A DNA stretch of 64,000 nt, taken from contig NZ_VWXK01000028.1 in NCBI RefSeq assembly GCF_011752565.1, positions 1 to 64,000 on the forward strand, given 5' to 3'. Positions 24,596-33,317 of this stretch are shown here, piece by piece. Under the pieces are notes generated by a model. The model was given only the letters and a program-made list of their open reading frames with translations, searched no databases and was not told the origin of the DNA. Within the stretch, counting starts at the first letter, position 1. Every line of letters starts with the position of its first letter. This DNA is from Pantoea sp. Ap-967 (GTDB lineage: Bacteria > Pseudomonadota > Gammaproteobacteria > Pseudomonadales > Pseudomonadaceae). The position numbers were made by a program, and so were the translations under genes.

Positions 24596-25945
24596 TTAAT
24601 CATAAAAAGCCCCGTAGATCTGTTCTCCCAAATACTCCCCCACCGCTTCGACTCCCTTCGAGGTACCGAAAGCGAGTCCACTAACCGTGACGATGCCGCA
24701 AGCCGCTTTTCCCCAACCTCCGAACTTGCAAACTGCAACGGCTGCCGTCTTTCCAGCGGCTGCGCCCAATGCGCCGCCTACAAGCCCGCCTGAGAAACTA
24801 CCAGCCTCTGTAAATCGAATTTTTTTGCATTCTGCAGTTTCCCCTTCCCGGCAAGCTTCGTGGACTTTTAAAGAAGATGACCCTGCGCCAAGCCCAATCC
24901 CGACCCCCCCCCCATACTTGAGGTACTTCGACACTTTCGCCACTTCATCCAAGTGCGTTGCATAGCCAGGTATATTTCCAGGCACACCCGCTTTCTTCCA
25001 GTGGTGCACCAAACTTTTTGTCGAGATACCAAGATCGCGCCGTAACTTGTCGTAGTTCCCTAACCCCAGTGACTTGTTAAGAAATGCGGTGCGTAGCTGG
25101 CTATCCAGTTGCTTATAGAGTTGCTGACGCGAGGCAAAGAACTCCGGGCTTTTAAGGTGGCCGTGCAGGGTGAATTGCTGCTGGTGCAAGGCCTCGATGC
25201 CTTTCAGCGTGTCCTTTACCTGCGATACTCCCCGCTCCAGCATATCCTTGCCCACCCCCATCGACTGGCTCGCCCCACTGAGCACCCCGGCAATCTCGCC
25301 AATGTGCTGCATCATGAAGTTGGCCTCTTCCTTGGTAAGGATGCCCAGCGACTCCCTCACCTTCTCCGCCACCATCATCAGCTCGGTTTCCCCTGGGCTG
25401 CAGGCAAACTCGCTGCCCGCGCTGCCGAGCACGAAAATCTCACCGGCCTTGAACCCTTCGCCATGGCTGGGGTTCAAGCGCTGCAGCAGTGAAATCGGCA
25501 AGGGTGTACGGGCCATGTCCAGGCTCGCCAGCACCTGCTCAAACGACATGCTGCGCTGGACGATATGAAAGCCTGGTTCCAACCCGGCAGCTTGGCTGCC
25601 TGGAGAAAGCGCCGTCGACGCCGGGTTGCCAGGCGCTAACGTGCTGCCAGAAGGCAAGGCACCCGTCATCGAAGCGATTACCCGATTACGGCCACTGGGG
25701 CACCCGCACGCCACCAGCGAACCGTCCACGGCCACCGGTTGGCCGTCTGAAATGAAGCTCGCGCAGCCTTCGACAACGACCCCCTCCTCCCCGCACATTG
25801 GGCAGGCTGTGGTTGGGTCGCCGCAGCGCAGTACCCTGCGCCCTTCGCTGAAGTACCCGTTGCCCGTCGCCACGCAGATCGCCCCGGTGGTCGTGCTGTC
25901 GCCGTCCACCGCCTGGCCCTTGCCGTCAATCATCACCGTTCGCAT
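24596..25945 (-). CDS. PAAR-domain T6SS effector with glycine-rich membrane-active C-terminus
   Basis: 449 residues. N-terminal PAAR domain (residues ~1-90, ICVATGNGYFSEGRRV, then CPMCGEEG, ISDGQPVAVDGSLVACGCPSG), which caps the VgrG spike of the type VI secretion system. A linker with a LysM-like start (GFHIVQRSMSFEQVLASL), a helical middle (~200-330), and a C-terminal region (~350-445) rich in glycine/alanine hydrophobic segments (GGGVGIGLGAG, GGLVGGALGAAAGKTAAV). The end looks like a membrane-inserting, pore-type toxin, which is an inference. GC falls along the gene. No vgrG or other T6SS genes are in the window, so it is an orphan cargo locus. Confidence 0.75.
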   Translation of the reverse strand: MRTVMIDGKGQAVDGDSTTTGAICVATGNGYFSEGRRVLRCGDPTTACPMCGEEGVVVEGCASFISDGQPVAVDGSLVACGCPSGRNRVIASMTGALPSGSTLAPGNPASTALSPGSQAAGLEPGFHIVQRSMSFEQVLASLDMARTPLPISLLQRLNPSHGEGFKAGEIFVLGSAGSEFACSPGETELMMVAEKVRESLGILTKEEANFMMQHIGEIAGVLSGASQSMGVGKDMLERGVSQVKDTLKGIEALHQQQFTLHGHLKSPEFFASRQQLYKQLDSQLRTAFLNKSLGLGNYDKLRRDLGISTKSLVHHWKKAGVPGNIPGYATHLDEVAKVSKYLKYGGGVGIGLGAGSSSLKVHEACREGETAECKKIRFTEAGSFSGGLVGGALGAAAGKTAAVAVCKFGGWGKAACGIVTVSGLAFGTSKGVEAVGEYLGEQIYGAFYD

Positions 25946-26195
25946 GGTTTCCCTTCCTGATGTGGAGAACCGGGAAGCTAGCAGCAGAACGGCCCTTCAA
26001 AACCACCCCCGATGAAATCAAGACAGGGCCTACAACCGAAGGAAAAATATCTGTAGGAAGCGTCCTACATGCGTCATCCAAAACGAGACAGTGATACTCG
26101 TTTACCCCTATTTTTAACACATCAGGCTGACAGTAAGATTCTCCCATCAACAGCCCGGCGGCCCTCCCGGCCCCGGCTTTTCAAGGAGAATCCCC

Positions 26196-26918
26196 ATGCT
26201 CACCATCCGTAACGCCCAAGACCGCGGCCTGGCTTTCCATGGCTGGCTGAAATCCTTCCACACCTTCTCGTTCGGCCATTACCGCAACCCCGACGAGCAG
26301 GGTTTCTCCGACCTGCTGGTAATCAATGACGACCGTGTCATTGCCGGCAAGGGCTTTGGCGAGCACCCGCACCGGGACATGGAAATCTTCTCCTACGTGC
26401 TCGAAGGCGCGCTGGAGCACAAGGACACCTTGGGCACTGGCTCGGTGATTCGCCCCGGTGACGTGCAACTGATGAGTGCCGGGCACGGCGTGGCGCACAG
26501 CGAGTTCAACCACAGCAAGGCGCAGCCGGTGCATTTCCTGCAGATCTGGATCGTGCCCAACGTCCGGGGGGCGACGCCGCGGTATCAGCAACAGCACTTC
26601 AGCGCCGAGGAAAAACGCGGCAAGTTGCGCCTGATCATTTCCCCCGATGGCGCCGAGGGGTCGCTGCAGGTGCGGCAGAATGCGCGGGTGTACGCCGGGT
26701 TGTTCGACGGTGCGGAACGCGCCACCTTGACCTTGGCGCAGAACCGCCATGCCTATGTGCATGTGGCCCGTGGCAGCATCGAGCTCAATGGGCAAGTGCT
26801 GAATGAAGGAGATGGGGTGCGCGTGCGGCAGGAGCACGTGCTGGAACTGGGCAATGGCGTGGATGCCGAGGTGTTGGTGTTCGACCTGCGGCCACATGAG
26901 TTGCCGGGTATGCCGTAA
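26196..26918 (+). CDS. Pirin-family cupin protein (YhhW/quercetinase-like)
   Basis: A 240-residue bicupin. The N-terminal cupin carries the metal ligands FGEHPHRDMEIFSYVLEGALEH and the matching histidine in AGHGVAHSE, as in bacterial pirins that bind Fe/Zn and in some cases show quercetin 2,3-dioxygenase activity. The second cupin (HVARGSIELNGQVLNEGDGVRV) lacks ligands, as is usual. AAGGAGAA ribosome site. Single gene. Confidence 0.92.
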   Translation: MLTIRNAQDRGLAFHGWLKSFHTFSFGHYRNPDEQGFSDLLVINDDRVIAGKGFGEHPHRDMEIFSYVLEGALEHKDTLGTGSVIRPGDVQLMSAGHGVAHSEFNHSKAQPVHFLQIWIVPNVRGATPRYQQQHFSAEEKRGKLRLIISPDGAEGSLQVRQNARVYAGLFDGAERATLTLAQNRHAYVHVARGSIELNGQVLNEGDGVRVRQEHVLELGNGVDAEVLVFDLRPHELPGMP

Positions 26919-26930
26919 GCAGGGCCGGCC

Positions 26931-26994
26931 TTATCGCGAGCTGCGCGCCTACCGGTGGGGGAGCACAGGGCCCGCAGCTCGCGACAAGGCGCAC
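26931..26994. repeat. REP hairpin
   Basis: CTTATCGCGAGCTGCG and CGCAGCTCGCGACAAGG flank a short centre and can fold into a hairpin between the convergent pirin and DUF1330 genes. Confidence 0.65.
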
Positions 26995-26998
26995 ACGA

Positions 26999-27292
26999 TT
27001 AGGGCTCGAACCCTTCGACAATAATCACCTCAGCCTTCGCCACCCCCTGGCGGTGGCTGCATGCCTCCTGGTACAGCGCAGACCGATAACACGCCAGCGC
27101 CTGCTCATACGAGTCGAACTCGATCACCACGCTACGCTGTGGGGTGGGCCGCCCTTCCATCGCCTCGCTGCGCCCGCCACGGGCCAGGAAGCGGCCGCCG
27201 AATGCCTTGAAGGCAGCGGGGGCACGCTGGGTGTATTGCTGGTACTGCTCAGGGTCGGTCACATCGACATGGGCGATCCAATAGGCCTTCAT
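26999..27292 (-). CDS. DUF1330 family protein
   Basis: A 97-residue ferredoxin-like alpha/beta-barrel protein. The opening MKAYWIAHVDVTDPEQYQQY and the middle GGRFLARGG / RSVVIEFDSYEQALACYRS are hallmark DUF1330 strings. These small dimeric proteins have no settled function. Divergent from the ribB-type fusion gene, with a 12-bp perfect palindrome between them that could control both. Confidence 0.88.
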   Translation of the reverse strand: MKAYWIAHVDVTDPEQYQQYTQRAPAAFKAFGGRFLARGGRSEAMEGRPTPQRSVVIEFDSYEQALACYRSALYQEACSHRQGVAKAEVIIVEGFEP

Positions 27293-27327
27293 CCGCTGCT
27301 CTCCAGTTACAAAAATATTTGTGTATG

Positions 27328-27339
27328 ATGGTATACCAT
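27328..27339. promoter_or_regulatory. Palindromic operator between DUF1330 and ribB-type genes
   Basis: ATGGTATACCAT is a perfect 12-bp palindrome, of the TGGTATACCA type bound by GntR/FadR-family repressors. It lies 32 bp before the fusion gene start. A related imperfect palindrome precedes the ABC importer operon. Confidence 0.55.
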
Positions 27340-27370
27340 AAAAATCACCCCACCACAGTGAGCGTGCAGC

Positions 27371-28492
27371 ATGGCTTTCAACAGCATCGAAGAACTCCTC
27401 GAGGACTACAGGCAAGGCAAGATGGTCCTGCTGGTGGACGACGAAGACCGGGAAAACGAAGGCGACTTGCTGATCGCCGCCGAGCGCTGTGACGCCCAGG
27501 CCATCAACTTCATGGCCCGCCAGGCGCGCGGCCTGATCTGCCTGACCCTGACCGACGAGCACTGCCAGCGCCTGGGCCTGGAACAAATGGTGCCGGCTAA
27601 CGGCAGCGTGTTCAGCACCGCCTTCACCGTGTCGATCGAAGCCGCCAGCGGCGTCACCACCGGCATCTCCGCCGCCGACCGGGCGCGCACCGTGGCCGCT
27701 GCCATGGCGCCCAACGCCCGCCCCGAAGACCTGGTGCAGCCCGGCCACATCTTCCCCCTGCGCGCCCGCGAAGGCGGCGTGCTGACCCGTGCCGGCCACA
27801 CTGAAGCTGGCTGCGACCTGGCCCGCCTGGCCGGTTTCACCCCGGCCTCGGTGATCGTCGAAGTGCTCAACGACGATGGCACCATGGCCCGGCGCCCCGA
27901 CCTTGAAGTGTTCGCCGCGCAGCATGGCATCAAGATCGGCACCATCGCCGACCTGATCCACTACCGCCTGAGCACCGAACAGACCATCAAGCGCATCGGC
28001 GAGCGCGAGCTGCCGACCGTGCACGGTACGTTCCGCCTGGTGACCTATGAAGACCGCATCGAAGGTGGCGTGCACATGGCCATGGTCATGGGCGATATCC
28101 GCCGCGAGCAACCGACCCTGGTGCGCGTGCACGTGATCGACCCGCTGCGCGACCTGGTGGGCGCCGAATATGCCGGCCCGGCCAACTGGACGCTGTGGGC
28201 GGCGCTGCAGAAAGTGGCCGACGAAGGCGCCGGGGTGGTGGTGATCCTGGCCAACCACGAGTCGTCCCAGGCGCTGCTTGAGCGCGTACCGCAGCTGACC
28301 CAGCCGGTAAGGCCGTACCAACGGGGGCAGTCGAAGGTGTACTCGGAAGTGGGCACCGGCGCGCAGATTCTGCAGGACCTGGGCGTGGGCAAGCTGCGTC
28401 ACCTGGGGCCACCGCTGAAATATGCAGGTTTGGCCGGCTACGAGCTGGAGGTGGTGCAGAGCATTCCCTTCGAGCCGGGCCTGGTGAGCTGA
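27371..28492 (+). CDS. 3,4-dihydroxy-2-butanone 4-phosphate synthase fused to a degenerate GTP cyclohydrolase II domain
   Basis: A 373-residue RibB-X fusion. The N-terminal RibB domain (1-~205) is intact: DDEDRENEGDLLIAAE, and RAGHTEAGCDLARLAG with the catalytic histidine. It makes the four-carbon precursor of riboflavin from ribulose 5-phosphate. The C-terminal domain follows the RibA fold but has VRVHVIDPLRDLVG where active RibA has its three zinc cysteines, so GTP cyclohydrolase activity is not expected. No FMN riboswitch fits in the 78-bp upstream gap. Being a solitary copy beside an ABC importer, it may supply flavin to a linked catabolic route. Confidence 0.88.
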   Translation: MAFNSIEELLEDYRQGKMVLLVDDEDRENEGDLLIAAERCDAQAINFMARQARGLICLTLTDEHCQRLGLEQMVPANGSVFSTAFTVSIEAASGVTTGISAADRARTVAAAMAPNARPEDLVQPGHIFPLRAREGGVLTRAGHTEAGCDLARLAGFTPASVIVEVLNDDGTMARRPDLEVFAAQHGIKIGTIADLIHYRLSTEQTIKRIGERELPTVHGTFRLVTYEDRIEGGVHMAMVMGDIRREQPTLVRVHVIDPLRDLVGAEYAGPANWTLWAALQKVADEGAGVVVILANHESSQALLERVPQLTQPVRPYQRGQSKVYSEVGTGAQILQDLGVGKLRHLGPPLKYAGLAGYELEVVQSIPFEPGLVS

Positions 28493-28519
28493 GCCTACGT
28501 AAGCAGCAGGGCTTGCAGG

Positions 28520-28555
28520 GCCCTGTGGCAGCGGGTTTACCCGCCCCCACAGGGC
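28520..28555 (+). terminator. Hairpin after the ribB-type gene
   Basis: Outer stem GCCCTGTGG / CCACAGGGC and inner stem GCGGGT / ACCCGC form a long REP-like hairpin 27 bp downstream of the stop. Confidence 0.6.
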
Positions 28556-28620
28556 TTGCACAGGCTCGGCAAGGACGGAGTGATGGCCGGTCGCCTCCTG
28601 CCTCTTGCCAAAAGCTTGGA

Positions 28621-28637
28621 ATACCATAATATGATAT
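28621..28637. promoter_or_regulatory. Imperfect palindromic operator upstream of the ABC importer
   Basis: ATACCATAATATGATAT reads almost the same on both strands and shares ATACCATAA with the palindrome at 27328-27339. It lies in an AT-rich 286-bp gap, 140 bp before the importer, which holds no other gene. Confidence 0.45.
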
Positions 28638-28778
28638 CCCGTAGACCTTAAAATTTCAGGCCGGCACCTACAATCACAAACGGCCACAAGACACTTTGTT
28701 TTAGCTGCTCCCCGAACACTGTTGGCGGGCGCACCAAAAAGCCCCGCCTCGAATAACAAAAGCAACGAGGGCGTAACC

Positions 28779-29804
28779 ATGCTGTTGAGCAAACGTGTAA
28801 CCGCAGTGCTGTCCGCCAGCCTGCTGACCCTGGCATGTCAGGCCGCCCAGGCCGCCGACAGCCTCAATTTCGTCAGCTGGGGCGGTACCACCCAGGACGC
28901 CCAGAAAGAAGCCTGGGCAGTTCCCTTCACCAAGGCCACCGACATCAAGGTCGTGCAAGACGGCCCCACCGACTACGGCAAGCTCAAGGCCATGGTCGAA
29001 AGCGGCAATGTGCAGTGGGACGTGGTGGACGTCGAAGCCGACTTTGCCCTGCGCGCCGCCAACGAAGGCCTGCTCGAACCCCTCGATTTCAACCAGATCA
29101 AACGCGACAAGATCGACCCCCGTTTCGTCTCCGACCATGGCGTAGGTTCGTTCTTCTTCTCCTTCGTGCTCGGCTACAACGAAGGCAAACTCGGTGCCAA
29201 CAAGCCCGTCGACTGGACCGCGCTGTTCGACACCAAGACCTACCCCGGCAAGCGCGCCCTGTACAAATGGCCAAGCCCCGGCGTGCTGGAGCTGGCCCTG
29301 CTGGCCGACGGCGTCGCCCCCGACAAGCTCTACCCGCTGGACCTGGACCGCGCCTTCAAGAAACTCGACACCATCAAGAAAGACATCGTCTGGTGGGGCG
29401 GTGGCGCCCAGTCCCAGCAACTGCTGGCCTCCGGTGAAGCGTCCCTGGGCCAGTTCTGGAACGGCCGCGTCTATGCCCTGCAGCAAGACGGTGCACCGGT
29501 GGGCGTGAGCTGGAAGCAGAACCTGGTCATGGCCGACTTCCTGGTCATCCCCAAAGGCTCGAAGAACAAGGACGCGGCCATGAAGTTCCTGGCCAACGCC
29601 AGCAGCGCCGAAGGCCAGGCCGAGTTCGCCAACAAGACCGCCTACGCCCCGGTGAACCTCGACAGCGTCGCCAAGCTGGACAAGAACCTCGCGCCGAACC
29701 TGCCCACCGCCTACGCCCAGGACCAGGTCACCCTGGACTTCGCCTACTGGGCGAAGAACGGCCAGGCCATCGCCGCGCGCTGGAATGAGTGGCTGGTCAA
29801 ATGA
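28779..29804 (+). CDS. Spermidine/putrescine-type ABC transporter substrate-binding protein
   Basis: A 341-residue periplasmic binding protein of the PotD/PotF-like family. Signal peptide ending QAAQA, then SLNFVSWGGTTQDAQKEAW, the usual opening of this group. The aspartate-containing WDVVDVEADFALRA matches the strand that contacts polyamine-like amines, but ligand-binding residues are not clear enough to name the ligand. First of four genes (binding protein, two permeases, ATPase). Overlaps the next gene by ATGA. Confidence 0.88.
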   Translation: MLLSKRVTAVLSASLLTLACQAAQAADSLNFVSWGGTTQDAQKEAWAVPFTKATDIKVVQDGPTDYGKLKAMVESGNVQWDVVDVEADFALRAANEGLLEPLDFNQIKRDKIDPRFVSDHGVGSFFFSFVLGYNEGKLGANKPVDWTALFDTKTYPGKRALYKWPSPGVLELALLADGVAPDKLYPLDLDRAFKKLDTIKKDIVWWGGGAQSQQLLASGEASLGQFWNGRVYALQQDGAPVGVSWKQNLVMADFLVIPKGSKNKDAAMKFLANASSAEGQAEFANKTAYAPVNLDSVAKLDKNLAPNLPTAYAQDQVTLDFAYWAKNGQAIAARWNEWLVK

Positions 29805-30718
29805 AAGTCGCCATCAACGCCCTGCACAATGCGCAAGGTGCCCCCACGGGCACCGGCGCCCCGGGAACGGCCCCCCGCCGCGTGAGCCTGAGCCAGCGCT
29901 GGAAAGGCAGCCGCAACCTGCTGCCGGCCCTGCTGTTCCTCGGCCTGTTCTTCTTCGCGCCACTGGTCGGCCTGTTGCTGCGCGGGGTGCTGGAACCCAC
30001 GCCGGGCCTGGGTAACTACGAGCAGCTGTTCGCCAACTCGGCTTACGCACGGGTGTTGTTCAACACCTTCTCGGTGGCCGGCGTGGTCACCCTGATTAGC
30101 GTGCTGCTGGGCTTCCCGCTGGCCTGGGCGATCACCCTGGTGCCCAAGGGCTGGGGCCGCTGGCTGCTGAACATCGTGCTGCTGTCGATGTGGACCAGCC
30201 TGCTGGCACGCACCTACTCGTGGCTGGTGCTGCTGCAAAGCTCGGGGGTGATCAACAAGGCGTTGATGGCCATGGGCATCATCGATGCCCCGCTGGAAAT
30301 GGTGCACAACCTCACGGGCGTGGTGATCGGCATGAGCTACATCATGATCCCGTTCATCGTGCTGCCGCTGCAGGCGACCATGCATGCCATCGACCCGATG
30401 GTGCTGCAGGCAGGGTCGATCTGCGGCGCCAGCCCCTGGACCAACTTCTGGAAGGTGTTCCTGCCGCTGTGCCGCTCGGGGCTGTTCTCCGGTGCGCTGA
30501 TGGTGTTCGTGATGTCGCTCGGTTACTACGTCACCCCGGCCCTGCTGGGCGGGGCGCAGAACATGATGCTGCCCGAGTTCATCATCCAGCAGGTGCAGTC
30601 GTTCCTCAACTGGGGCCTGGCCAGCGCCGCCGCCGCACTGCTGGTGGTGATCACCCTGGTGCTCTTCTACCTGTACCTGAAGCTGCAGCCGGAATCCCCG
30701 GTTGGCAACGCGAGGTAA
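29801..30718 (+). CDS. ABC transporter permease (PotB type)
   Basis: A 305-residue permease with an unusually long cytosolic N-terminus (about 45 residues, rich in Gly/Pro/Ala) and six helices. The EAA-type loop is MLQAGSICGASPWTNFWKVFLPLC. ATG 29801 overlaps the binding-protein stop. Confidence 0.9.
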   Translation: MKVAINALHNAQGAPTGTGAPGTAPRRVSLSQRWKGSRNLLPALLFLGLFFFAPLVGLLLRGVLEPTPGLGNYEQLFANSAYARVLFNTFSVAGVVTLISVLLGFPLAWAITLVPKGWGRWLLNIVLLSMWTSLLARTYSWLVLLQSSGVINKALMAMGIIDAPLEMVHNLTGVVIGMSYIMIPFIVLPLQATMHAIDPMVLQAGSICGASPWTNFWKVFLPLCRSGLFSGALMVFVMSLGYYVTPALLGGAQNMMLPEFIIQQVQSFLNWGLASAAAALLVVITLVLFYLYLKLQPESPVGNAR

Positions 30719-30724
30719 TTCACC

Positions 30725-31534
30725 ATGCTTCTGTCTCCCAATGCCATGGGGCGCCCGCTGCGCACCGGGCTGTACCTGACCACCGGGGTGATCGCCGCCT
30801 TCCTGCTGCTGCCGGTGGTGTTCATCGTGCTGCTGTCGTTTGGCTCCTCCCAGTGGCTGGTGTTCCCGCCGCCGGGCTGGACCTTCAAGTGGTACGGCCA
30901 GTTCTTCTCCAACCCGGAGTGGATGGACGCCGCCCTGGCCAGCCTGAAGGTCGCCGTGCTGACCACCATCGCCGCCGTGCTGCTGGGCTTGCCCACCGCA
31001 TTCGCCCTGGTGCGCGGCCGCTTCCCTGGGCGTGAAATGCTCTATGGCCTGTTCACCATGCCGATGATCGTGCCACTGGTGATCATCGCCGTGGCCGTGT
31101 ACGCACTGTTCCTCAAGCTTGGCTACACCGGCACGCTGTTCGCCTTCGTGGTCAGCCATGTGATCGTCGCCCTGCCGTTCACCATCATCTCGATCATCAA
31201 CTCGCTGAAGCTGTTCGACCAGTCGATCGAGGATGCCGCGGTGATCTGCGGTGCCTCGCGCCTGCAGGCGATCTTCAAGGTGACCTTCCCGGCCATTCGC
31301 CCGGGCATGATCGCCGGCGGCCTGTTCGCCTTCCTGGTGTCGTGGGACGAGGTGGTGCTGAGCGTGATGATGGCCAGCCCCGACCTGCAAACCCTGCCGG
31401 TGAAAATGTGGACCACCCTGCGCCAGGACCTGAGCCCGGTCATTGCCGTGGCCTCGACCTTGCTGATCGGCCTGTCGCTTCTCGTCATGTTCATTGCCGC
31501 CGCCTTGCGCCGGCGCACCGAAGTCAACGCCTGA
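30725..31534 (+). CDS. ABC transporter permease (PotC type)
   Basis: A 269-residue permease with six helices and the EAA loop IEDAAVICGASRLQAIFKVTFPAIRPG. It pairs with the preceding PotB-type permease to form the membrane channel. Starts 6 nt after that gene. Confidence 0.9.
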   Translation: MLLSPNAMGRPLRTGLYLTTGVIAAFLLLPVVFIVLLSFGSSQWLVFPPPGWTFKWYGQFFSNPEWMDAALASLKVAVLTTIAAVLLGLPTAFALVRGRFPGREMLYGLFTMPMIVPLVIIAVAVYALFLKLGYTGTLFAFVVSHVIVALPFTIISIINSLKLFDQSIEDAAVICGASRLQAIFKVTFPAIRPGMIAGGLFAFLVSWDEVVLSVMMASPDLQTLPVKMWTTLRQDLSPVIAVASTLLIGLSLLVMFIAAALRRRTEVNA

Positions 31535-31553
31535 GCGCGCGGAGAAAACAACA

Positions 31554-32702
31554 ATGAGTGCAGTGATCAAAGACAACGCGCCCGGCAAGACCCTGGTCAG
31601 CCTGCGTGGCCTGAACAAGCACTACGGCGACTTCACCGCCGTGGACAACCTCGACCTGGAAATCCAGGACGGCGAATTCCTGACCTTCCTCGGCTCCAGC
31701 GGCTCGGGCAAATCCACCACCCTGTCGATGCTGGCGGGCTTCGAAACCCCCAGCAGCGGCGAGATCCTGGTCGACGGCCAGTCGCTGGTCAACGTGCCGC
31801 CGCACAAGCGCGACATCGGCATGGTGTTCCAGCGCTATTCGCTGTTCCCGCACCTGAACGTGCGCGACAACATCGCCTTCCCGCTGGCCATTCGCAAGCT
31901 CAGCGCCAGCGAAACCAGCAAGCGCGTGGATGCCATGCTCAAGCTGGTGCAACTGGAGAAATTCGCCCACCGCAAGCCATCGCAGATGTCCGGTGGCCAG
32001 CAGCAACGGGTGGCCATTGCCCGGGCGCTGGTGTATGAACCGCGGATCCTGCTGATGGACGAGCCGCTGGGCGCGCTGGACAAGAAACTGCGTGAAGACC
32101 TGCAGGACGAACTGCGCCAGCTGCACCGCCGGCTGGGCATCACCATCGTCTACGTCACCCACGACCAGGAAGAAGCCATGCGCCTGTCCCAGCGCATCGC
32201 CATCTTCAGCCACGGCAAGATCGTCGGCCTGGGCACCGGTTACGACCTCTACCAGAACCCGCCGAATGCCTTCGTGGCCTCGTTCCTGGGCAACTCCAAC
32301 TTCCTGCGTATCAAGGCCAACAGCAACGGCGCCGGCAGCTTCGAAGGGCAGCCGGTGGCGATCCGCCTGACCCCAGGCATCAGCGCCGACCAACAGGCGT
32401 TGATCATGGTGCGCCCGGAGAAAGCCCTGGCCCTGACCGCCGAGCAGGCCGCGCGCGAGCCGCTGCCGGCGGGCTGGAACGAAGTCAGCGCCAAGGTCGG
32501 TGAAGTGCTGTTCCTGGGGGAAAGCCAGACCTGCCACGTGGTGACCGCAGGCGGTACCGAGCTTACCGTGAAGGCGCTGTCTGCCGCGGGTATGCCGATG
32601 CAGCCGGGGGACAGTGTGAAGGTACGCTGGGCGGTGGCGGATGCCTGTATCTACACCGAGTGGGCCGAGAGCGACTTGAGCAAGTCGGCTGGGGCGCACT
32701 GA
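31554..32702 (+). CDS. ABC transporter ATP-binding protein (PotA type)
   Basis: A 382-residue ATPase: Walker A GSSGSGKST (residues ~45-53), signature MSGGQQQRVAIARAL (Leu replaced by Met), Walker B ILLMDEPLGALD, and a C-terminal TOBE-type regulatory domain. It energises the importer encoded by the three upstream genes. Start ATG 31554 gives the usual leader. Confidence 0.92.
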   Translation: MSAVIKDNAPGKTLVSLRGLNKHYGDFTAVDNLDLEIQDGEFLTFLGSSGSGKSTTLSMLAGFETPSSGEILVDGQSLVNVPPHKRDIGMVFQRYSLFPHLNVRDNIAFPLAIRKLSASETSKRVDAMLKLVQLEKFAHRKPSQMSGGQQQRVAIARALVYEPRILLMDEPLGALDKKLREDLQDELRQLHRRLGITIVYVTHDQEEAMRLSQRIAIFSHGKIVGLGTGYDLYQNPPNAFVASFLGNSNFLRIKANSNGAGSFEGQPVAIRLTPGISADQQALIMVRPEKALALTAEQAAREPLPAGWNEVSAKVGEVLFLGESQTCHVVTAGGTELTVKALSAAGMPMQPGDSVKVRWAVADACIYTEWAESDLSKSAGAH

Positions 32703-33317
32703 CCCTACCGGCCCTTTCGCGGGGCAAGCCCGCTCCTATGGAACAAATCGTAACCATCTGATTTAACGGTGAATCCTGTAGGAGCGAGCGCAGCTCGCGA
32801 TGGGCTGCAAAGCAGCCCCAGCACTATGAGCCGCGAGGCTGAAACCCTGGGGCCGCTGCGCGCCCCATCGCGAGCTACGCTCGCTCCTACCGGGGCGGCG
32901 CTGGCCTGGAGATGGGCGCTTGATCGGCAGCCCAGGGTTGTGGTGTAGGTCAAGCGCCGGTGTTCACGTATCGCATTTTTGGGCACCCACGCATTGCGGC
33001 GCGACTGCTGGCACGGTTCCCTGCGCAACAGCGCAGCCCGTAGGGCTGGGTAGGCTCTCATGGAGCAAAACATAACTATTTGATTTAACTGACAATCCTG
33101 TGGGAGCGGGCTTGTCGAGGCGTCGAACCGCCGCGAACACCGGCGAAGCCGGTGCCATCCATCGCGTCGCTATCTTCGCGGGCAAGCCCGCTCCCACAGG
33201 GGAATTGCGGCGCGGCTGCTGGCATTGTTCCCTGCGCGACAGCGCAGCCCCCAGGGCTGGGTTATTTCCTACAACGATTTGTAGGAGCGGGCTTGCCCCG
33301 CGAAGAGGCCGCCAAGG
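32703..33317. repeat. REP-rich spacer (about 600 bp, no gene)
   Basis: This gap holds at least six REP cores of two kinds: GTAGGAGCGAGCGCAGCTCGCGATG-type near 32778-32890, and GTGGGAGCGGGCTTG / GCGGGCAAGCCCGCTCCCAC-type near 33100-33300. Two copies of a 30-40 bp segment around GGAACAAATCGTAACCATCTGATTTAAC / GGAGCAAAACATAACTATTTGATTTAAC lie at about 32738 and 33062. No start codon with a ribosome site opens a believable gene here. Confidence 0.75.

Noticed and set aside
25926..26150. 74-codon minus-strand open frame just upstream of the PAAR effector
   Set aside because: No ribosome site, overlaps the effector start, and has no recognisable pattern; probably the effector's leader region.
27293..27370. 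FMN riboswitch before the RibB-type gene
   Set aside because: The gap to the divergent gene is only 78 bp and shows none of the conserved aptamer segments.
29744..31618. 624-codon open frame antisense to the ABC importer permeases
   Set aside because: Translation is almost only H/Q/R/G/E, the usual shadow of a membrane-protein gene; no domain is visible.
32703..33317. Repeated palindromes considered as a CRISPR array
   Set aside because: Repeats are REP hairpins in both orientations with irregular spacing, and no unique equal-length spacers or cas genes exist.
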